A stretch of 64,000 bases of DNA from NCBI GenBank assembly GCA_947627155.1, contig CANQUX010000008.1, forward strand, positions 1 through 64,000. Reading direction: 5' to 3'. The notes beneath the pieces were generated by a model. That model searched no databases, was not told the DNA's origin, and worked only from the letters and a program-made list of their open reading frames with translations. Below are positions 34,932 through 43,321 of this stretch, in pieces. The stretch comes from an uncultured Alphaproteobacteria bacterium (lineage in GTDB: Bacteria > Pseudomonadota > Alphaproteobacteria > CAAHEQ01 > UBA3637). How positions within the stretch are numbered: the stretch's first letter is position 1; each line of letters begins with the position of its first letter. A program made the translations under genes and the position numbers.

Positions 34932-35405
34932 ATGAAAAAATTTTTAACGGTTATTTTAAGCGCTTTCTTATTAACGGCGTGCGGTGTGGGAAATACCAAC
35001 ACCACCTATCAAAGTTATCAATTAGGTTCTCAAGGCGTGATTGAAAAAGGGCGCATTTTGGAAATGAATCCCGTTCAAATTAAAGGCGATAATGCCGTCG
35101 GCACATTAGCCGGCGCAGGTATCGGCGGTGCGGCCGGCTCCATGATCGGCGGCAATACGGCCGTGAACATTATCGGCGGTATTGCCGGTGCGGTTGTCGG
35201 CGGTATGGTCGGCAGTGCGGCCGAACAAGCCATCACCAAAGATTCAGCCTATGAATTTGTTGTGGAAAAAAGCAACGGCCAGCTTGTTTCCGTTGTGCAA
35301 ACGAATGAGTTGAATTTGCGTCCGGGCGATTATGTTTTGTTAAACCGCATCGACGGTTCCACCCGTATTCGGTCGCGACTGCAAACAAGCAATTACTATC
35401 GTTAA
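34932..35405 (+). CDS. glycine-zipper outer-membrane lipoprotein (SlyB/Pcp-like)
   Basis: 157 residues from ATG 34932 (GAAAGGAAAAG site). The signal peptide ends at the lipobox LLTAC (Cys17), so it is lipidated. Residues about 57-100 are a glycine-zipper double-helix segment (GTLAGAGIGGAAGSMIGG then IIGGIAGAVVGGMVGSAAEQ), the Rick_17kDa / SlyB type. The C-terminal 50 residues form a small beta domain (YEFVVEKSNGQLVSVVQ). It probably sits in the outer membrane and supports envelope integrity. A strong terminator at 35422-35453 ends the unit. Confidence 0.88.
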   Translation: MKKFLTVILSAFLLTACGVGNTNTTYQSYQLGSQGVIEKGRILEMNPVQIKGDNAVGTLAGAGIGGAAGSMIGGNTAVNIIGGIAGAVVGGMVGSAAEQAITKDSAYEFVVEKSNGQLVSVVQTNELNLRPGDYVLLNRIDGSTRIRSRLQTSNYYR

Positions 35406-35421
35406 AAAAATTTAAAAAAGA

Positions 35422-35457
35422 AAATCCTCTGTTTCAAACGCAGAGGATTTTTTTTAC
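35422..35457 (+). terminator. intrinsic terminator of the lipoprotein gene
   Basis: AAATCCTCTG (35422-35431) pairs with CAGAGGATTT (35441-35450) and is followed by a T-run. Confidence 0.9.
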
Positions 35458-35468
35458 ATAAAAAGTTA

Positions 35469-35521
35469 TTGACAATTTTTGAAGGTGTAGTATTTTAAAT
35501 ACCGTCGGGAAAGTAATTTCC
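35469..35521 (+). promoter_or_regulatory. candidate rubrerythrin promoter with short inverted repeat
   Basis: TTGACA at 35469-35474, 16-base spacer, TATTTT at 35491-35496. Just downstream lies GGAAA-GTAA-TTTCC (35508-35521), a five-base-arm inverted repeat that could be an operator; no regulator is assigned. Confidence 0.45.
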
Positions 35522-35558
35522 TTAAACTTATGTCAAATTTAAAAAAAGGAATAAAAAA

Positions 35559-36107
35559 ATGTCAACACCGGAATTAAAAGGAACAAAAACGGAAGCGAAT
35601 TTGCAAACGGCTTTTGCCGGCGAATCGCAAGCCCGTAACAAATATACGTATTATGCCTCAAAAGCCAAAAAAGACGGATACGTTCAAATTTCAAAAATCT
35701 TTGAAGAAACGGCAGGCAATGAAAAAGAGCATGCGGAAATTTGGTTTAAGCTGTTGCACGGCGGAAAAATTCCCTCAACCCAAGAAAACTTGTTGGATGC
35801 CGCCAATGGTGAAAATTACGAATGGACGGATATGTATGCCGGCTTTGCCAAAACCGCTCGCGAAGAAGGTTTTGAAAAAATTGCCGTTTTATTTGAAATG
35901 GTGGGAAAAATCGAAAAAGAACATGAAGAAAGATATCGCAAACTGTTATCCAACGTTGAAAACGGTCTTGTTTTCTCGCGCGACGGCGATATGATTTGGC
36001 AATGTTCGAACTGCGGCCATATTGTTATCGGGAAAAAAGCACCGGAAATGTGCCCCGTTTGCGAACATGCCCGCTCTTATTTTCAATTAAAAGCCGAAAA
36101 TTATTAA
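35559..36107 (+). CDS. rbr: rubrerythrin
   Basis: 182 residues. An N-terminal ferritin-like diiron domain (about 1-145) shows the ligand helices: [56 protein letters not shown] and [15 protein letters not shown]. The C-terminal rubredoxin centre has two Cys pairs, [10 protein letters not shown] and [12 protein letters not shown]. Rubrerythrin reduces hydrogen peroxide with electrons from rubredoxin-like donors and is typical of anaerobes and microaerophiles. Own promoter and terminator, so it is monocistronic. No reductase partner is adjacent. Confidence 0.96.
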   Translation: MSTPELKGTKTEANLQTAFAGESQARNKYTYYASKAKKDGYVQISKIFEETAGNEKEHAEIWFKLLHGGKIPSTQENLLDAANGENYEWTDMYAGFAKTAREEGFEKIAVLFEMVGKIEKEHEERYRKLLSNVENGLVFSRDGDMIWQCSNCGHIVIGKKAPEMCPVCEHARSYFQLKAENY

Positions 36108-36132
36108 GTCGAAACAGAATCGACTCGCAACA

Positions 36133-36168
36133 AAAATATCCGTTTGAAAAAAGCGGATATTTTTTTTG
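36133..36168 (+). terminator. intrinsic terminator of rubrerythrin
   Basis: AATATCCG (36135-36142) pairs with CGGATATT (36154-36161), followed by seven or more T. Confidence 0.85.
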
Positions 36169-36292
36169 TGTTGAAATTATGACTGATTTATGACTGTTTT
36201 TCGGCTTTTGTTTCTTTTTTTCCAAAAAACGGGGACAGATTCACACGCCTAATCAAAAAATGATTTTTTTCTTCTTTTTTTAAAAAAAACCT

Positions 36293-36321
36293 TTGCCTTT
36301 TTAATATTATTTCAATAAAGT
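36293..36321 (+). promoter_or_regulatory. candidate promoter of the HAD phosphatase gene
   Basis: TTGCCT at 36293-36298, 17-base spacer, TAAAGT at 36316-36321, with ATG 36341 following an AAGGAG site. Confidence 0.45.
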
Positions 36322-36340
36322 AATCATAAAGGAGTATTAA

Positions 36341-36796
36341 ATGCTTTATTGTGATTTGGACGGCGTTTTGGCCGACTTTAACAATAAAATTTATGAACTG
36401 ACGGGAAAATATCCGCCGGAACTTTCTCGCGCAAAGTTATGGACAACGGTTGAAAATACGCCCGAGTATTGGGCATCGCTTCAAAAAATGCCCGATGCCG
36501 ATGTGTTGCTCGATTATTTAAAAAATATTCCTTATCAAATTTTAACGGGGTTGCCCGAACAAGGCTATCATAAAGCGGAAATTGAAAAAAGAAAGTGGGT
36601 TAACCGCTATATTTCACCCGAAATGAAAATGATTTGTTGCTTGGGCAAAGAAAAAACACGCTATTGTCAAAAAGGCGATGTATTGATTGATGATTATGCC
36701 CCCAACATTGAGCGGTGGAATGAGGCCGGCGGTATCGGCATTTTGCATACCGATGCTTATTCAACCATTATGCAATTAAAAAAAGCGGGCTTTTAA
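36341..36796 (+). CDS. HAD-family 5'(3')-deoxyribonucleotidase-like phosphatase
   Basis: 151 residues. Motif I is at the very start: MLYCDLDGVLADFNNKIYEL (DxDGVLAD, the NT5C-type nucleotidase signature). Motif II follows in YQILTGLPEQG and motif III/IV in KGDVLIDDYAPNIERWNEAG. Members remove phosphate from deoxynucleotides in pool control. Length is at the short end of the family but all motifs are present. The gene has an AAGGAG site and stands alone, converging on anmK with five bases between stops. Confidence 0.85.
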   Translation: MLYCDLDGVLADFNNKIYELTGKYPPELSRAKLWTTVENTPEYWASLQKMPDADVLLDYLKNIPYQILTGLPEQGYHKAEIEKRKWVNRYISPEMKMICCLGKEKTRYCQKGDVLIDDYAPNIERWNEAGGIGILHTDAYSTIMQLKKAGF

Positions 36797-36801
36797 AAAA
36801 T

Positions 36802-38094
36802 TTAAAAACAAGCGCGACACAATCTGTCGGTATAAACAAAACGCGTTTCATCGGAAACGGCTTCAATACCGCACACGCTCGGAAAGCGACAACCCGTTAA
36901 TTGCGGCGTTGTCCACGGCTTTTTCAAATCAAAATAAGCCCCCATTAACGCCATTAACACGCTTTCGGTTGCTTGTGCCTCATCATCAAGTTGAATGAGG
37001 GGCTTATCCGTTAAGCGACGGCGAATTTCTTGAAAAACGGCCGTATGTTCTTTTAAAACAACCCCTTTTCCGAACAATAACCGTTCAAATGATTCTTTTA
37101 AAACAGGATTTTTCCACCCGCCGCCGAATAACAAAAACCGATGCGGAACGGCTCCTTGAATAAACCGCAAGCCGTAAACCATTAAATAGGCGGCAAAGTA
37201 AACGGCCGTATGCACTTTATCCGCCAAATTCTCCGATGAGCAAAAGGCTTGAATGTTTTGTGTGTTATAAATGGCCGGATCACCGGATTTCGGCGGCCTT
37301 TTTTCATAAAAAGACTGCCCTTGACAAAACAATGTGTGCAATAAAGAAACATCAAGATTGCCCTGCGCGGCATATAATCCGTTTTCATCAAACGGAAAAG
37401 CCGTATATGTGCGCATTAAATAATCGACATATTCATTGCACGGCCCCAAATCAAACCCGCCGACAGCCTCCCCGTTTTGAATAAGGCTTAAATTAGACGT
37501 ATTGCCGGCATTGATATCCACGCGATTTTGCACCCCGCTCATCCGCGCCTGAAATGCATTTAACACGGGCACAAGCGGCGCGCCCTCTCCGCCGTTCAAC
37601 AAATCATCGGAACGAAAGTCATAAATCACGCGAATCGGAACCACTTTTTCATTTGTTTCTTGCTTTAACTGCCGATAAAGGCCGTCTGCCAACATTTGCC
37701 CGGATCCCATTTGAACGGTATACGGCGTTTTGCGATTCGTTTCATCTTTTCGGGAGGGCGGATAATGATCCAGCGTTTTCCCGTGAAAACAAACGGCCGC
37801 TATGTTGGCAGGAGCTATGTTAAAGCGCCGGATAAAATCAACAACGCACGCGATTATTTGAGTCATATAGGCCTGATGAAGTGTTGTAAACAGCGGTAAA
37901 TTTTCAATATCGTCTCGGGTTTGACAGGTTGTTAATTGCTGCCGCAACAAGGCCATATTTTCTTGCATTTCTTTTGAAAACGCATAAGAGTGAAAGCCCT
38001 GCTCTTTCAAAAAAGTTTTCCCGTCGGTTTCAACGAAAGCCACGTCAACGGCGTCCATTGAATTGCCTGTCATAATTCCGATATAGAACGGCAT
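36802..38094 (-). CDS. anmK: anhydro-N-acetylmuramic acid kinase (divergent, long)
   Basis: 430 residues from ATG 38094 (GGAGAG site; an in-frame TTG at 38106 lies before it). The kinase fold begins GIMTGNSMDAVDVAFVE (canonical GxMSGTSxDGxD), with further motifs CFHGKTLDHYP, DINAGNTSNL and GGFDLGPCNEYVDYLM. E. coli AnmK is 369 residues, so this one is about 60 residues longer and shows substitutions at several consensus positions (T-G-N-S for S-G-T-S). It phosphorylates and opens 1,6-anhydro-MurNAc in wall recycling; no MurQ or NagZ gene is near. The enzyme identity is likely but activity is not certain. Confidence 0.8.
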   Translation of the reverse strand: MPFYIGIMTGNSMDAVDVAFVETDGKTFLKEQGFHSYAFSKEMQENMALLRQQLTTCQTRDDIENLPLFTTLHQAYMTQIIACVVDFIRRFNIAPANIAAVCFHGKTLDHYPPSRKDETNRKTPYTVQMGSGQMLADGLYRQLKQETNEKVVPIRVIYDFRSDDLLNGGEGAPLVPVLNAFQARMSGVQNRVDINAGNTSNLSLIQNGEAVGGFDLGPCNEYVDYLMRTYTAFPFDENGLYAAQGNLDVSLLHTLFCQGQSFYEKRPPKSGDPAIYNTQNIQAFCSSENLADKVHTAVYFAAYLMVYGLRFIQGAVPHRFLLFGGGWKNPVLKESFERLLFGKGVVLKEHTAVFQEIRRRLTDKPLIQLDDEAQATESVLMALMGAYFDLKKPWTTPQLTGCRFPSVCGIEAVSDETRFVYTDRLCRACF

Positions 38095-38246
38095 TTTTCT
38101 CTCCAATTTCGAATGAAATGACTGTACCCGATATTTAAAAAAAAGTCAAATTTTTCCGTTTATTTTTTTTCAGATAAAAATAATGGTTGATTTTTTTGAG
38201 AAATTGTTTAAAATACTTTTGTTTTATTTTTATGAAAGGGTATCTT

Positions 38247-39056
38247 ATGATTAAATTTTTATTCAAATTGATTTTACTTGTTGTCGTTCTTGTTTTAATT
38301 GCGGCGGGCGGTGTTTATTATTATGCCGGCACCATTATTAAAACAGCGGTTGAAAAATATGCGCCGCAAGTGACGCAAACAGCCGTTAAACTCGACAGCA
38401 TCGATTTATCGTTATTACAAGGCAAAATTTCTTTAAACGGATTAAGCGTTGCCAACCCCAAAGAATACGGTGCCGAAAAAGCTTTCGGATTAGGCGGTAT
38501 TTCCGTTTCGTTTGATCCGAAAAGCCTGTTATCCGATAAAATTGTGATCAATCAAATTATTATTGACAAAACGGCCGTTGATGTTGAAGCTACCTATAAA
38601 GACGGAAAAATTATTTCAAACTTAACGGATATTCAAAAAAATGTTGAATCGTTTATTGCCAAAAACACATCCGATACACCGAAAAAAGCCGAGCAAAAAC
38701 CCGCAGAAGATTCAACGGAATCGGCTTCTTCCAAACAGGTTGTTATTCGCGATTTACAAATTAACAACAGCGAATTAACCGTCGGTGTTTTGAAAAAAAC
38801 ATTAACATTGCCCTTACCCGATATTCATCAAAAAAATATCGGTGAAAAAGGCAAACAAATGAGCTGGCAGGACAGTGTTGCTTATGTCTTTAACCTGATT
38901 TCAACCGAAGCGGTCAAAGAAACGGCAACAGCGGTTCAAAAAGCCGTTCAGGAGGCTGCTTTGGAAACGGTTAATATTACCGGCGCAACCGTTGACGGTG
39001 TGAAAGAATCGGCTGACGGCATTTTAAATAACGTGAAAGGTCTTTTCGGAAAATAA
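38247..39056 (+). CDS. AsmA-like envelope protein
   Basis: 269 residues from ATG 38247 (GAAAGGG site). One N-terminal membrane helix (LFKLILLVVVLVLIAAGGVY) is followed by an AsmA-like N-terminal region: VKLDSIDLSLLQGKISLNGL and VSFDPKSLLSDKIVINQIII are the repeated beta-strand blocks of the AsmA/DUF748 superfamily. The C-terminal third is a linker and helical (EKAVKETATAVQKAVQEAAL-type). Large AsmA relatives carry lipid between membranes; this short version would only anchor and could not span the periplasm. A strong terminator follows. Confidence 0.75.
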   Translation: MIKFLFKLILLVVVLVLIAAGGVYYYAGTIIKTAVEKYAPQVTQTAVKLDSIDLSLLQGKISLNGLSVANPKEYGAEKAFGLGGISVSFDPKSLLSDKIVINQIIIDKTAVDVEATYKDGKIISNLTDIQKNVESFIAKNTSDTPKKAEQKPAEDSTESASSKQVVIRDLQINNSELTVGVLKKTLTLPLPDIHQKNIGEKGKQMSWQDSVAYVFNLISTEAVKETATAVQKAVQEAALETVNITGATVDGVKESADGILNNVKGLFGK

Positions 39057-39071
39057 ACACCTTTTACAATC

Positions 39072-39103
39072 AAAAGGGGCGCTTTTTTAAGGCGCCCTTT
39101 TTA
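39072..39103 (+). terminator. intrinsic terminator after the AsmA-like gene
   Basis: AAAGGGGCGC (39073-39082) pairs, with one bulged G, with GCGCCCTTTTT (from 39092). Confidence 0.8.
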
Positions 39104-39111
39104 AAAACAGG

Positions 39112-39140
39112 TTGATTTTTAAAAGACTTTATGCTAATCT
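39112..39140 (+). promoter_or_regulatory. candidate frr promoter
   Basis: TTGATT at 39112-39117, 17-base spacer, TAATCT at 39135-39140. Confidence 0.4.
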
Positions 39141-39171
39141 TTTATATCATCAACAACAAAATGAGGGTCAA

Positions 39172-39732
39172 ATGAGCTATGCAGAAATAAAAGCAGATAT
39201 GCAAACACGGTTGGGAAAAACCGTTGAAGCGTTAAAAAAAGATTTTTCGGGTCTTCGCACCGGTCGGGCAACAACAGCCTTGTTAGACGGCATTATGGTG
39301 GAATCTTACGGCACCGTTGTTCCTTTAAATCAGGTCGGAAACGTATCGGTGGCCGATGCGCGTATGTTAAGCGTCACCGTGTGGGATAAATCACTGCTGA
39401 AAAAGGTTGAAAAAGCCATTATCGAATCGGGCTTGGGATTAAATCCCATGAATGACGGTGTTGTGATTCGCATTCCCATTCCGCCGTTGTCGGAGGAAAG
39501 ACGCGTTGAACTCACAAAAATTGCCGGGCGGTATACCGAAACGGCGCGCGTATCCGTTCGGAATTTACGGCGCGATGCGTTAGACGGCATTAAAAAGCTT
39601 AAAAATGCCAATGAAATTTCCGAAGATGATCAAAAACGATATGAAACGGAAATTCAAAAATTAACCGATGAAGGCATTAAGGAACTCGATGAATTATTGA
39701 AAACAAAAGAAACGGAAATTCATCAGGTGTAA
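39172..39732 (+). CDS. frr: ribosome recycling factor
   Basis: 186 residues from ATG 39172, matching the usual 185; an in-frame start 60 bases earlier lacks a ribosome site and would add a hydrophobic tail foreign to the family. The two-domain L-shaped fold is clear: SGLRTGRATTALLDGI, VPLNQVGNVSVADARML, then IPIPPLSEERRVELTK and VRNLRRDALDGIKKL in the long-helix domain. It splits post-termination ribosomes with EF-G. pyrH, tsf and rpsB, the usual neighbours, are not present, so the operon is broken here; frr has its own promoter and terminator. Confidence 0.97.
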   Translation: MSYAEIKADMQTRLGKTVEALKKDFSGLRTGRATTALLDGIMVESYGTVVPLNQVGNVSVADARMLSVTVWDKSLLKKVEKAIIESGLGLNPMNDGVVIRIPIPPLSEERRVELTKIAGRYTETARVSVRNLRRDALDGIKKLKNANEISEDDQKRYETEIQKLTDEGIKELDELLKTKETEIHQV

Positions 39733-39751
39733 CCGAAAAAAGAGTTTCAAA

Positions 39752-39786
39752 AAAAACACCGTCTCAAAAAAGCGGTGTTTTTTTAT
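39752..39786. terminator. bidirectional terminator between frr and a convergent gene
   Basis: AAAAACACCG (39752-39761) pairs with CGGTGTTTTT (39773-39782), with A-run and T-run flanks that suit both strands. Confidence 0.85.
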
Positions 39787-39788
39787 AA

Positions 39789-40190
39789 TTAAACTCTGCC
39801 GGCACCCGACTGTGCCATTAAAAACTTTTCGAACGGCTTTTTGGGGTTTTCTTCATTTTCCTGAAAATAAAGTTGAGCGGCATACCCTTTAATTCGATTA
39901 TCATAACTGTCAGCGGCAGCAACAAATGAACCGGATATGTTATTTTCTTTCAAATTTTTGTTATATTGTTTGCACAAGCTGCCCAAAGCATGCATAAAAT
40001 TTAAAAACCGATAGGAATGAAAAGAAAAAGATTCGTAATTTTTTTCCGCTTCAAGAGGCACCACAAAATAATCTTTTTCCGTCGGCTCTTTTTGCACCAG
40101 TAAAAAATTTTCATTCTGCATCACAACAGTTGACTGCGGATATACCGTACGAATGGAATCAACCGTATCATTTTGAAGTGTTTTTTTCAT
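39789..40190 (-). CDS. hypothetical protein, 133 residues
   Basis: No signal peptide or membrane helix. The sequence has mixed alpha/beta character (TVVMQNENFLLVQKEPTEKD; ENYESFSFHSYRFLNFMHAL) and one pair of Cys residues. No family recognised. ATG 40190 has an AAAGGA site (TTTATCCTTTCC complement) and the gene ends at a terminator shared with frr, so it is transcribed alone. It is divergent from the small secreted protein gene, with 150 bases between. Confidence 0.6.
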   Translation of the reverse strand: MKKTLQNDTVDSIRTVYPQSTVVMQNENFLLVQKEPTEKDYFVVPLEAEKNYESFSFHSYRFLNFMHALGSLCKQYNKNLKENNISGSFVAAADSYDNRIKGYAAQLYFQENEENPKKPFEKFLMAQSGAGRV

Positions 40191-40340
40191 CTGTTTATCC
40201 TTTCCTTATGCTTTAATTATACTTAAAAAAATTGTTTTGTCAATATTTTTTTAACAATTTTTTGTAAAAAAGTATTTCTTTTTTATCAATTTCAATTATA
40301 ATGAAACAGTTTCATAACATTTTATGTAAAGGAGTTAAAA

Positions 40341-40691
40341 ATGAAAAAATTATTTGTTTTATCAACAGCCCTTTTGCTTTCAACCGCAGCCGTTGCCGGG
40401 TTAACCGATGTTTATAATGCCGTAAATTCCAATCCGGGCGCTTCGGCAACAAAAGTTGATCAAAAAGCGGCAGAAATTAAAAATAAATTAGATGCCAAGT
40501 TGGGTGGCATTCAAGATAAAGTTGCCGCACAAAAAGGTGAAAGCGCTGCCAAACAAGAAGCGTTAAAAGCGCAATTGGAAGCAAAGTTGTCCGAATTAAA
40601 AAACAGCGGTGAGGGAAACAGCTCGCAAGCTGCCGGCATTAAAGCGGAACTGGAATCCCTTCAAAAATTGATTGATGCCGCCAAAAAATAA
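40341..40691 (+). CDS. small secreted coiled-coil protein
   Basis: 116 residues. Signal peptide MKKLFVLSTALLLSTAAVAG with cleavage near AVA-GL. The mature part is an almost unbroken heptad-like helix rich in Ala, Lys and Glu (KAAEIKNKLDAKL; KQEALKAQLEAKLSELK), predicting a periplasmic coiled coil. No family recognised. AAAGGAG site before ATG 40341 and a strong terminator at 40714-40747; a TATAAT box lies at 40297-40302 without a convincing -35. Likely an abundant small periplasmic protein, but function unknown. Confidence 0.65.
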   Translation: MKKLFVLSTALLLSTAAVAGLTDVYNAVNSNPGASATKVDQKAAEIKNKLDAKLGGIQDKVAAQKGESAAKQEALKAQLEAKLSELKNSGEGNSSQAAGIKAELESLQKLIDAAKK

Positions 40692-40711
40692 AAAAAAGTG
40701 CCTTTTCGCAC

Positions 40712-40748
40712 AAAAAAACAGGTAAAGCAAATTTACCTGTTTTTTTAT
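40712..40748. terminator. terminator between the secreted coiled-coil gene and the MscS-like gene
   Basis: AAAACAGGTAAA (from about 40715) pairs with TTTACCTGTTTT (40732-40743), with flanking A- and T-runs; the two genes converge here. Confidence 0.88.
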
Positions 40749-40763
40749 TGTCAAAGAAAGCCG

Positions 40764-43214
40764 TTATTTGTCGGCAGATTTCTTATGCGTTTCAACCCGC
40801 ACCTCCACCGGCTGATTTTCCGTATGCAAATAAACCACCCGTTGCGGGAAAGGAATATTAATATTTTCTTCCCGAAAACGCTTGATAATATTTTCCCGAA
40901 TGGAATTGGAAATATTCACTTTATTAAACACATCTTGCGTATAGCATCTTAATTGAAAATTCAAGCTGCTGTCCGCCATTTCCACAAAAGCCACAACCGG
41001 CTCGGGCGATGACAAAATGTTTTTCGTGTGTTTGGCAATATCCAACAAAACCTCTTTCACCAAATCAATATCGCTTTCATAGCCCACGCCCACATCAATA
41101 TCAATACGGGCGCTTTTGTTCTTATACGTCATATTAACTAAATTATTCGATAAAATACTGGCATTGGGAATAATCACATCGGCCTTGTTAAAGGTTTCAA
41201 TGACCGTTGAGCGAATGTTAATTTGCTTCACCGTACCTTCAAAATCGTTAATAATCACCCAATCGCCGATTTTAATGGGTCGCTCGAACAACAAAATAAA
41301 ACCCGAAACAAAATTGTTCACAATATTTTGCAAGCCCAACCCGGCACCGATGGATAAAGCACCTGCCATAATGGCCAATCCCTTTAAACTGCCGCCCATA
41401 ACGGTTATACCGATGAGGCACGAAATAACAATGCCGACAAAACCGATTCCGGCCGCCAACGAATTGCGAACGCCGATATCCATATCAATTTTACTGAGTT
41501 TGCCGTTTAAAAGGCTGTTTTTAATCATTCTCACAATAAACAAAGAAATGAAGAAAAAGACAATTCCCAAGAAAATGGAAACAATGGAAACATGCATACC
41601 GCCGATATCAAAGCCCATTAAAAACTTTTTCACGTTATGCAATAAAATATCAACGGAAATGCCCCAAACCGCCAACAAAATAATGGCACATATGCAGTAT
41701 AAAACGGGCGTGATAATTAAACCGAACCACAAAACGGCCTTATCCGTTTGTTTTTTGGTAATGTGAAAATCTTTCAACCATATTTTTAAAGAAACAAACT
41801 GACGGAACAACACAATTAAGGCTTTTTGAATAATGTAAAAAACACCGATAATCAAAACGGAGGAAATAAATCGATTATAAACATATTCGGAAAACAAAAT
41901 ATATCCGAACAGTGAAAAGCCCAAAACAACCAATGTTAAACCGGAAATCAATAAACTGATTTTCGAAGAAAGCGATAATCCTTGAATATCCGTATCCGAA
42001 TCGTTTTCCAGCGATTTTTTCAATTCTTCATCCGTTAAAGCCCGATTGTCATATAACGCCCGATTGGCAATTAAAATAATGCATCCCGCCTTTACGCAGT
42101 TAGAGAGCAGTTTAAGCGAAAACACAATGTCGTCCGAATATTCCAACCGAATGGCCAACACTTGAAAATAAGAAAACACGCAAATAATCGTAATGGAAAA
42201 AATAAGCGCAAAGCTTAAAGATGTTGCTTTGTCATCATTCACTTCAATCAATCGCCATTTCGGATGTTGCGGCGCAAACAAAACCAGCACGACGGCACTT
42301 GATAAAAACAAATAGAGCAAATAAAGCAACCCCACGCGCAACGTTAATCCGAACGCGCCGGAAAAAACAGCCTGATGCACATGCAACCAAAACCAAAGAG
42401 CGCCGGCTAAAACCGAGGGCATAATGCCGCGCGCAAACAAGGTCACGAAAGCGGCATAAATTTTTTGCATATAATTCGGTTTTTCGCCTGCCTTATAACC
42501 CCATTTGCGCCGAATGAGCCAGCTGACCCAACCGGCCAAAATAATACCGATAACAGCCACAAAACCGAAAATAAGAAGTTGTTGTAAAATGGCCTCTCTT
42601 TGATCGGGTGAAAATTTTTGATACCATTCATAAGGCGATACGCACACTTCATACAAAAACGAGGAAAAACTGACAATCGATTTCCAAAAATTTTGAAGGT
42701 TTAAAATCGATTCGCGTTTGACCATAATTTGTTCCATCAACTGCTGATTGCGCATTTTAATAATGGACGAATTGATTTCATCAATTTGTTCCAACGCCAA
42801 ATCGGCAGAGGCAATGCGCGCCTTAATTTCATCGGAACGTTTTGTAAATTCCTGTCGCTGCTTTGTAATTTCTTCCGGTTCCGATTCACCCTCCGCGGTC
42901 AATGCCGCAAGGGCCGATATTTTTTTGGAAAGGCTGTTTAACTCTTCGGTATCTTTCACTTTTAAAGAAGTTAATTGCGTATGATAGGCATTTAACTCCT
43001 TAATATGTTCCTGCGTTTTGTTTTGAGATAACGAATAAGATTGCAAATCTTCGTTAATTTTCTTTAAATCTTTATCAATTTGCGCCACATCAACCGTTTC
43101 TTCTTTTAAATCCGTCTGAACCGGTGTTTCGGCTGATGAACCTTGCGCTACCGCGAAAGGAGATTGAAAACAAAAAAATGAAAAAAATACCAAAAACAGA
43201 ATGATTTGACGCAT
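40764..43214 (-). CDS. large MscS-family mechanosensitive channel (MscK/MscM-like)
   Basis: 816 residues from ATG 43214 (AAGGAG site). Signal peptide (IILFLVFFSFFCFQSPFAVA) and a long periplasmic coiled-coil region (about 25-210) precede roughly eleven membrane helices. The channel core near the C-terminus has the MscS pore helix region (GLGLQNIVNNFVSGFILLFE) and the following VIIPNASILSNNLVNMTY beta-domain, which is the MscS signature. Length and layout match MscK or MscM-type channels rather than small MscS. It would open under membrane tension on hypo-osmotic shock. Monocistronic, ending at a shared terminator. Confidence 0.92.
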   Translation of the reverse strand: MRQIILFLVFFSFFCFQSPFAVAQGSSAETPVQTDLKEETVDVAQIDKDLKKINEDLQSYSLSQNKTQEHIKELNAYHTQLTSLKVKDTEELNSLSKKISALAALTAEGESEPEEITKQRQEFTKRSDEIKARIASADLALEQIDEINSSIIKMRNQQLMEQIMVKRESILNLQNFWKSIVSFSSFLYEVCVSPYEWYQKFSPDQREAILQQLLIFGFVAVIGIILAGWVSWLIRRKWGYKAGEKPNYMQKIYAAFVTLFARGIMPSVLAGALWFWLHVHQAVFSGAFGLTLRVGLLYLLYLFLSSAVVLVLFAPQHPKWRLIEVNDDKATSLSFALIFSITIICVFSYFQVLAIRLEYSDDIVFSLKLLSNCVKAGCIILIANRALYDNRALTDEELKKSLENDSDTDIQGLSLSSKISLLISGLTLVVLGFSLFGYILFSEYVYNRFISSVLIIGVFYIIQKALIVLFRQFVSLKIWLKDFHITKKQTDKAVLWFGLIITPVLYCICAIILLAVWGISVDILLHNVKKFLMGFDIGGMHVSIVSIFLGIVFFFISLFIVRMIKNSLLNGKLSKIDMDIGVRNSLAAGIGFVGIVISCLIGITVMGGSLKGLAIMAGALSIGAGLGLQNIVNNFVSGFILLFERPIKIGDWVIINDFEGTVKQINIRSTVIETFNKADVIIPNASILSNNLVNMTYKNKSARIDIDVGVGYESDIDLVKEVLLDIAKHTKNILSSPEPVVAFVEMADSSLNFQLRCYTQDVFNKVNISNSIRENIIKRFREENINIPFPQRVVYLHTENQPVEVRVETHKKSADK

Positions 43215-43321
43215 AGGCACTCCTTGATTAAAGTTTGCCCATTTTATAGCGTTTCATACCGCTTTTTGTCAAGAGAAAACTTAAAAAAATAATTCAAAAA
43301 CACGAAAAATATTTTGAAAAA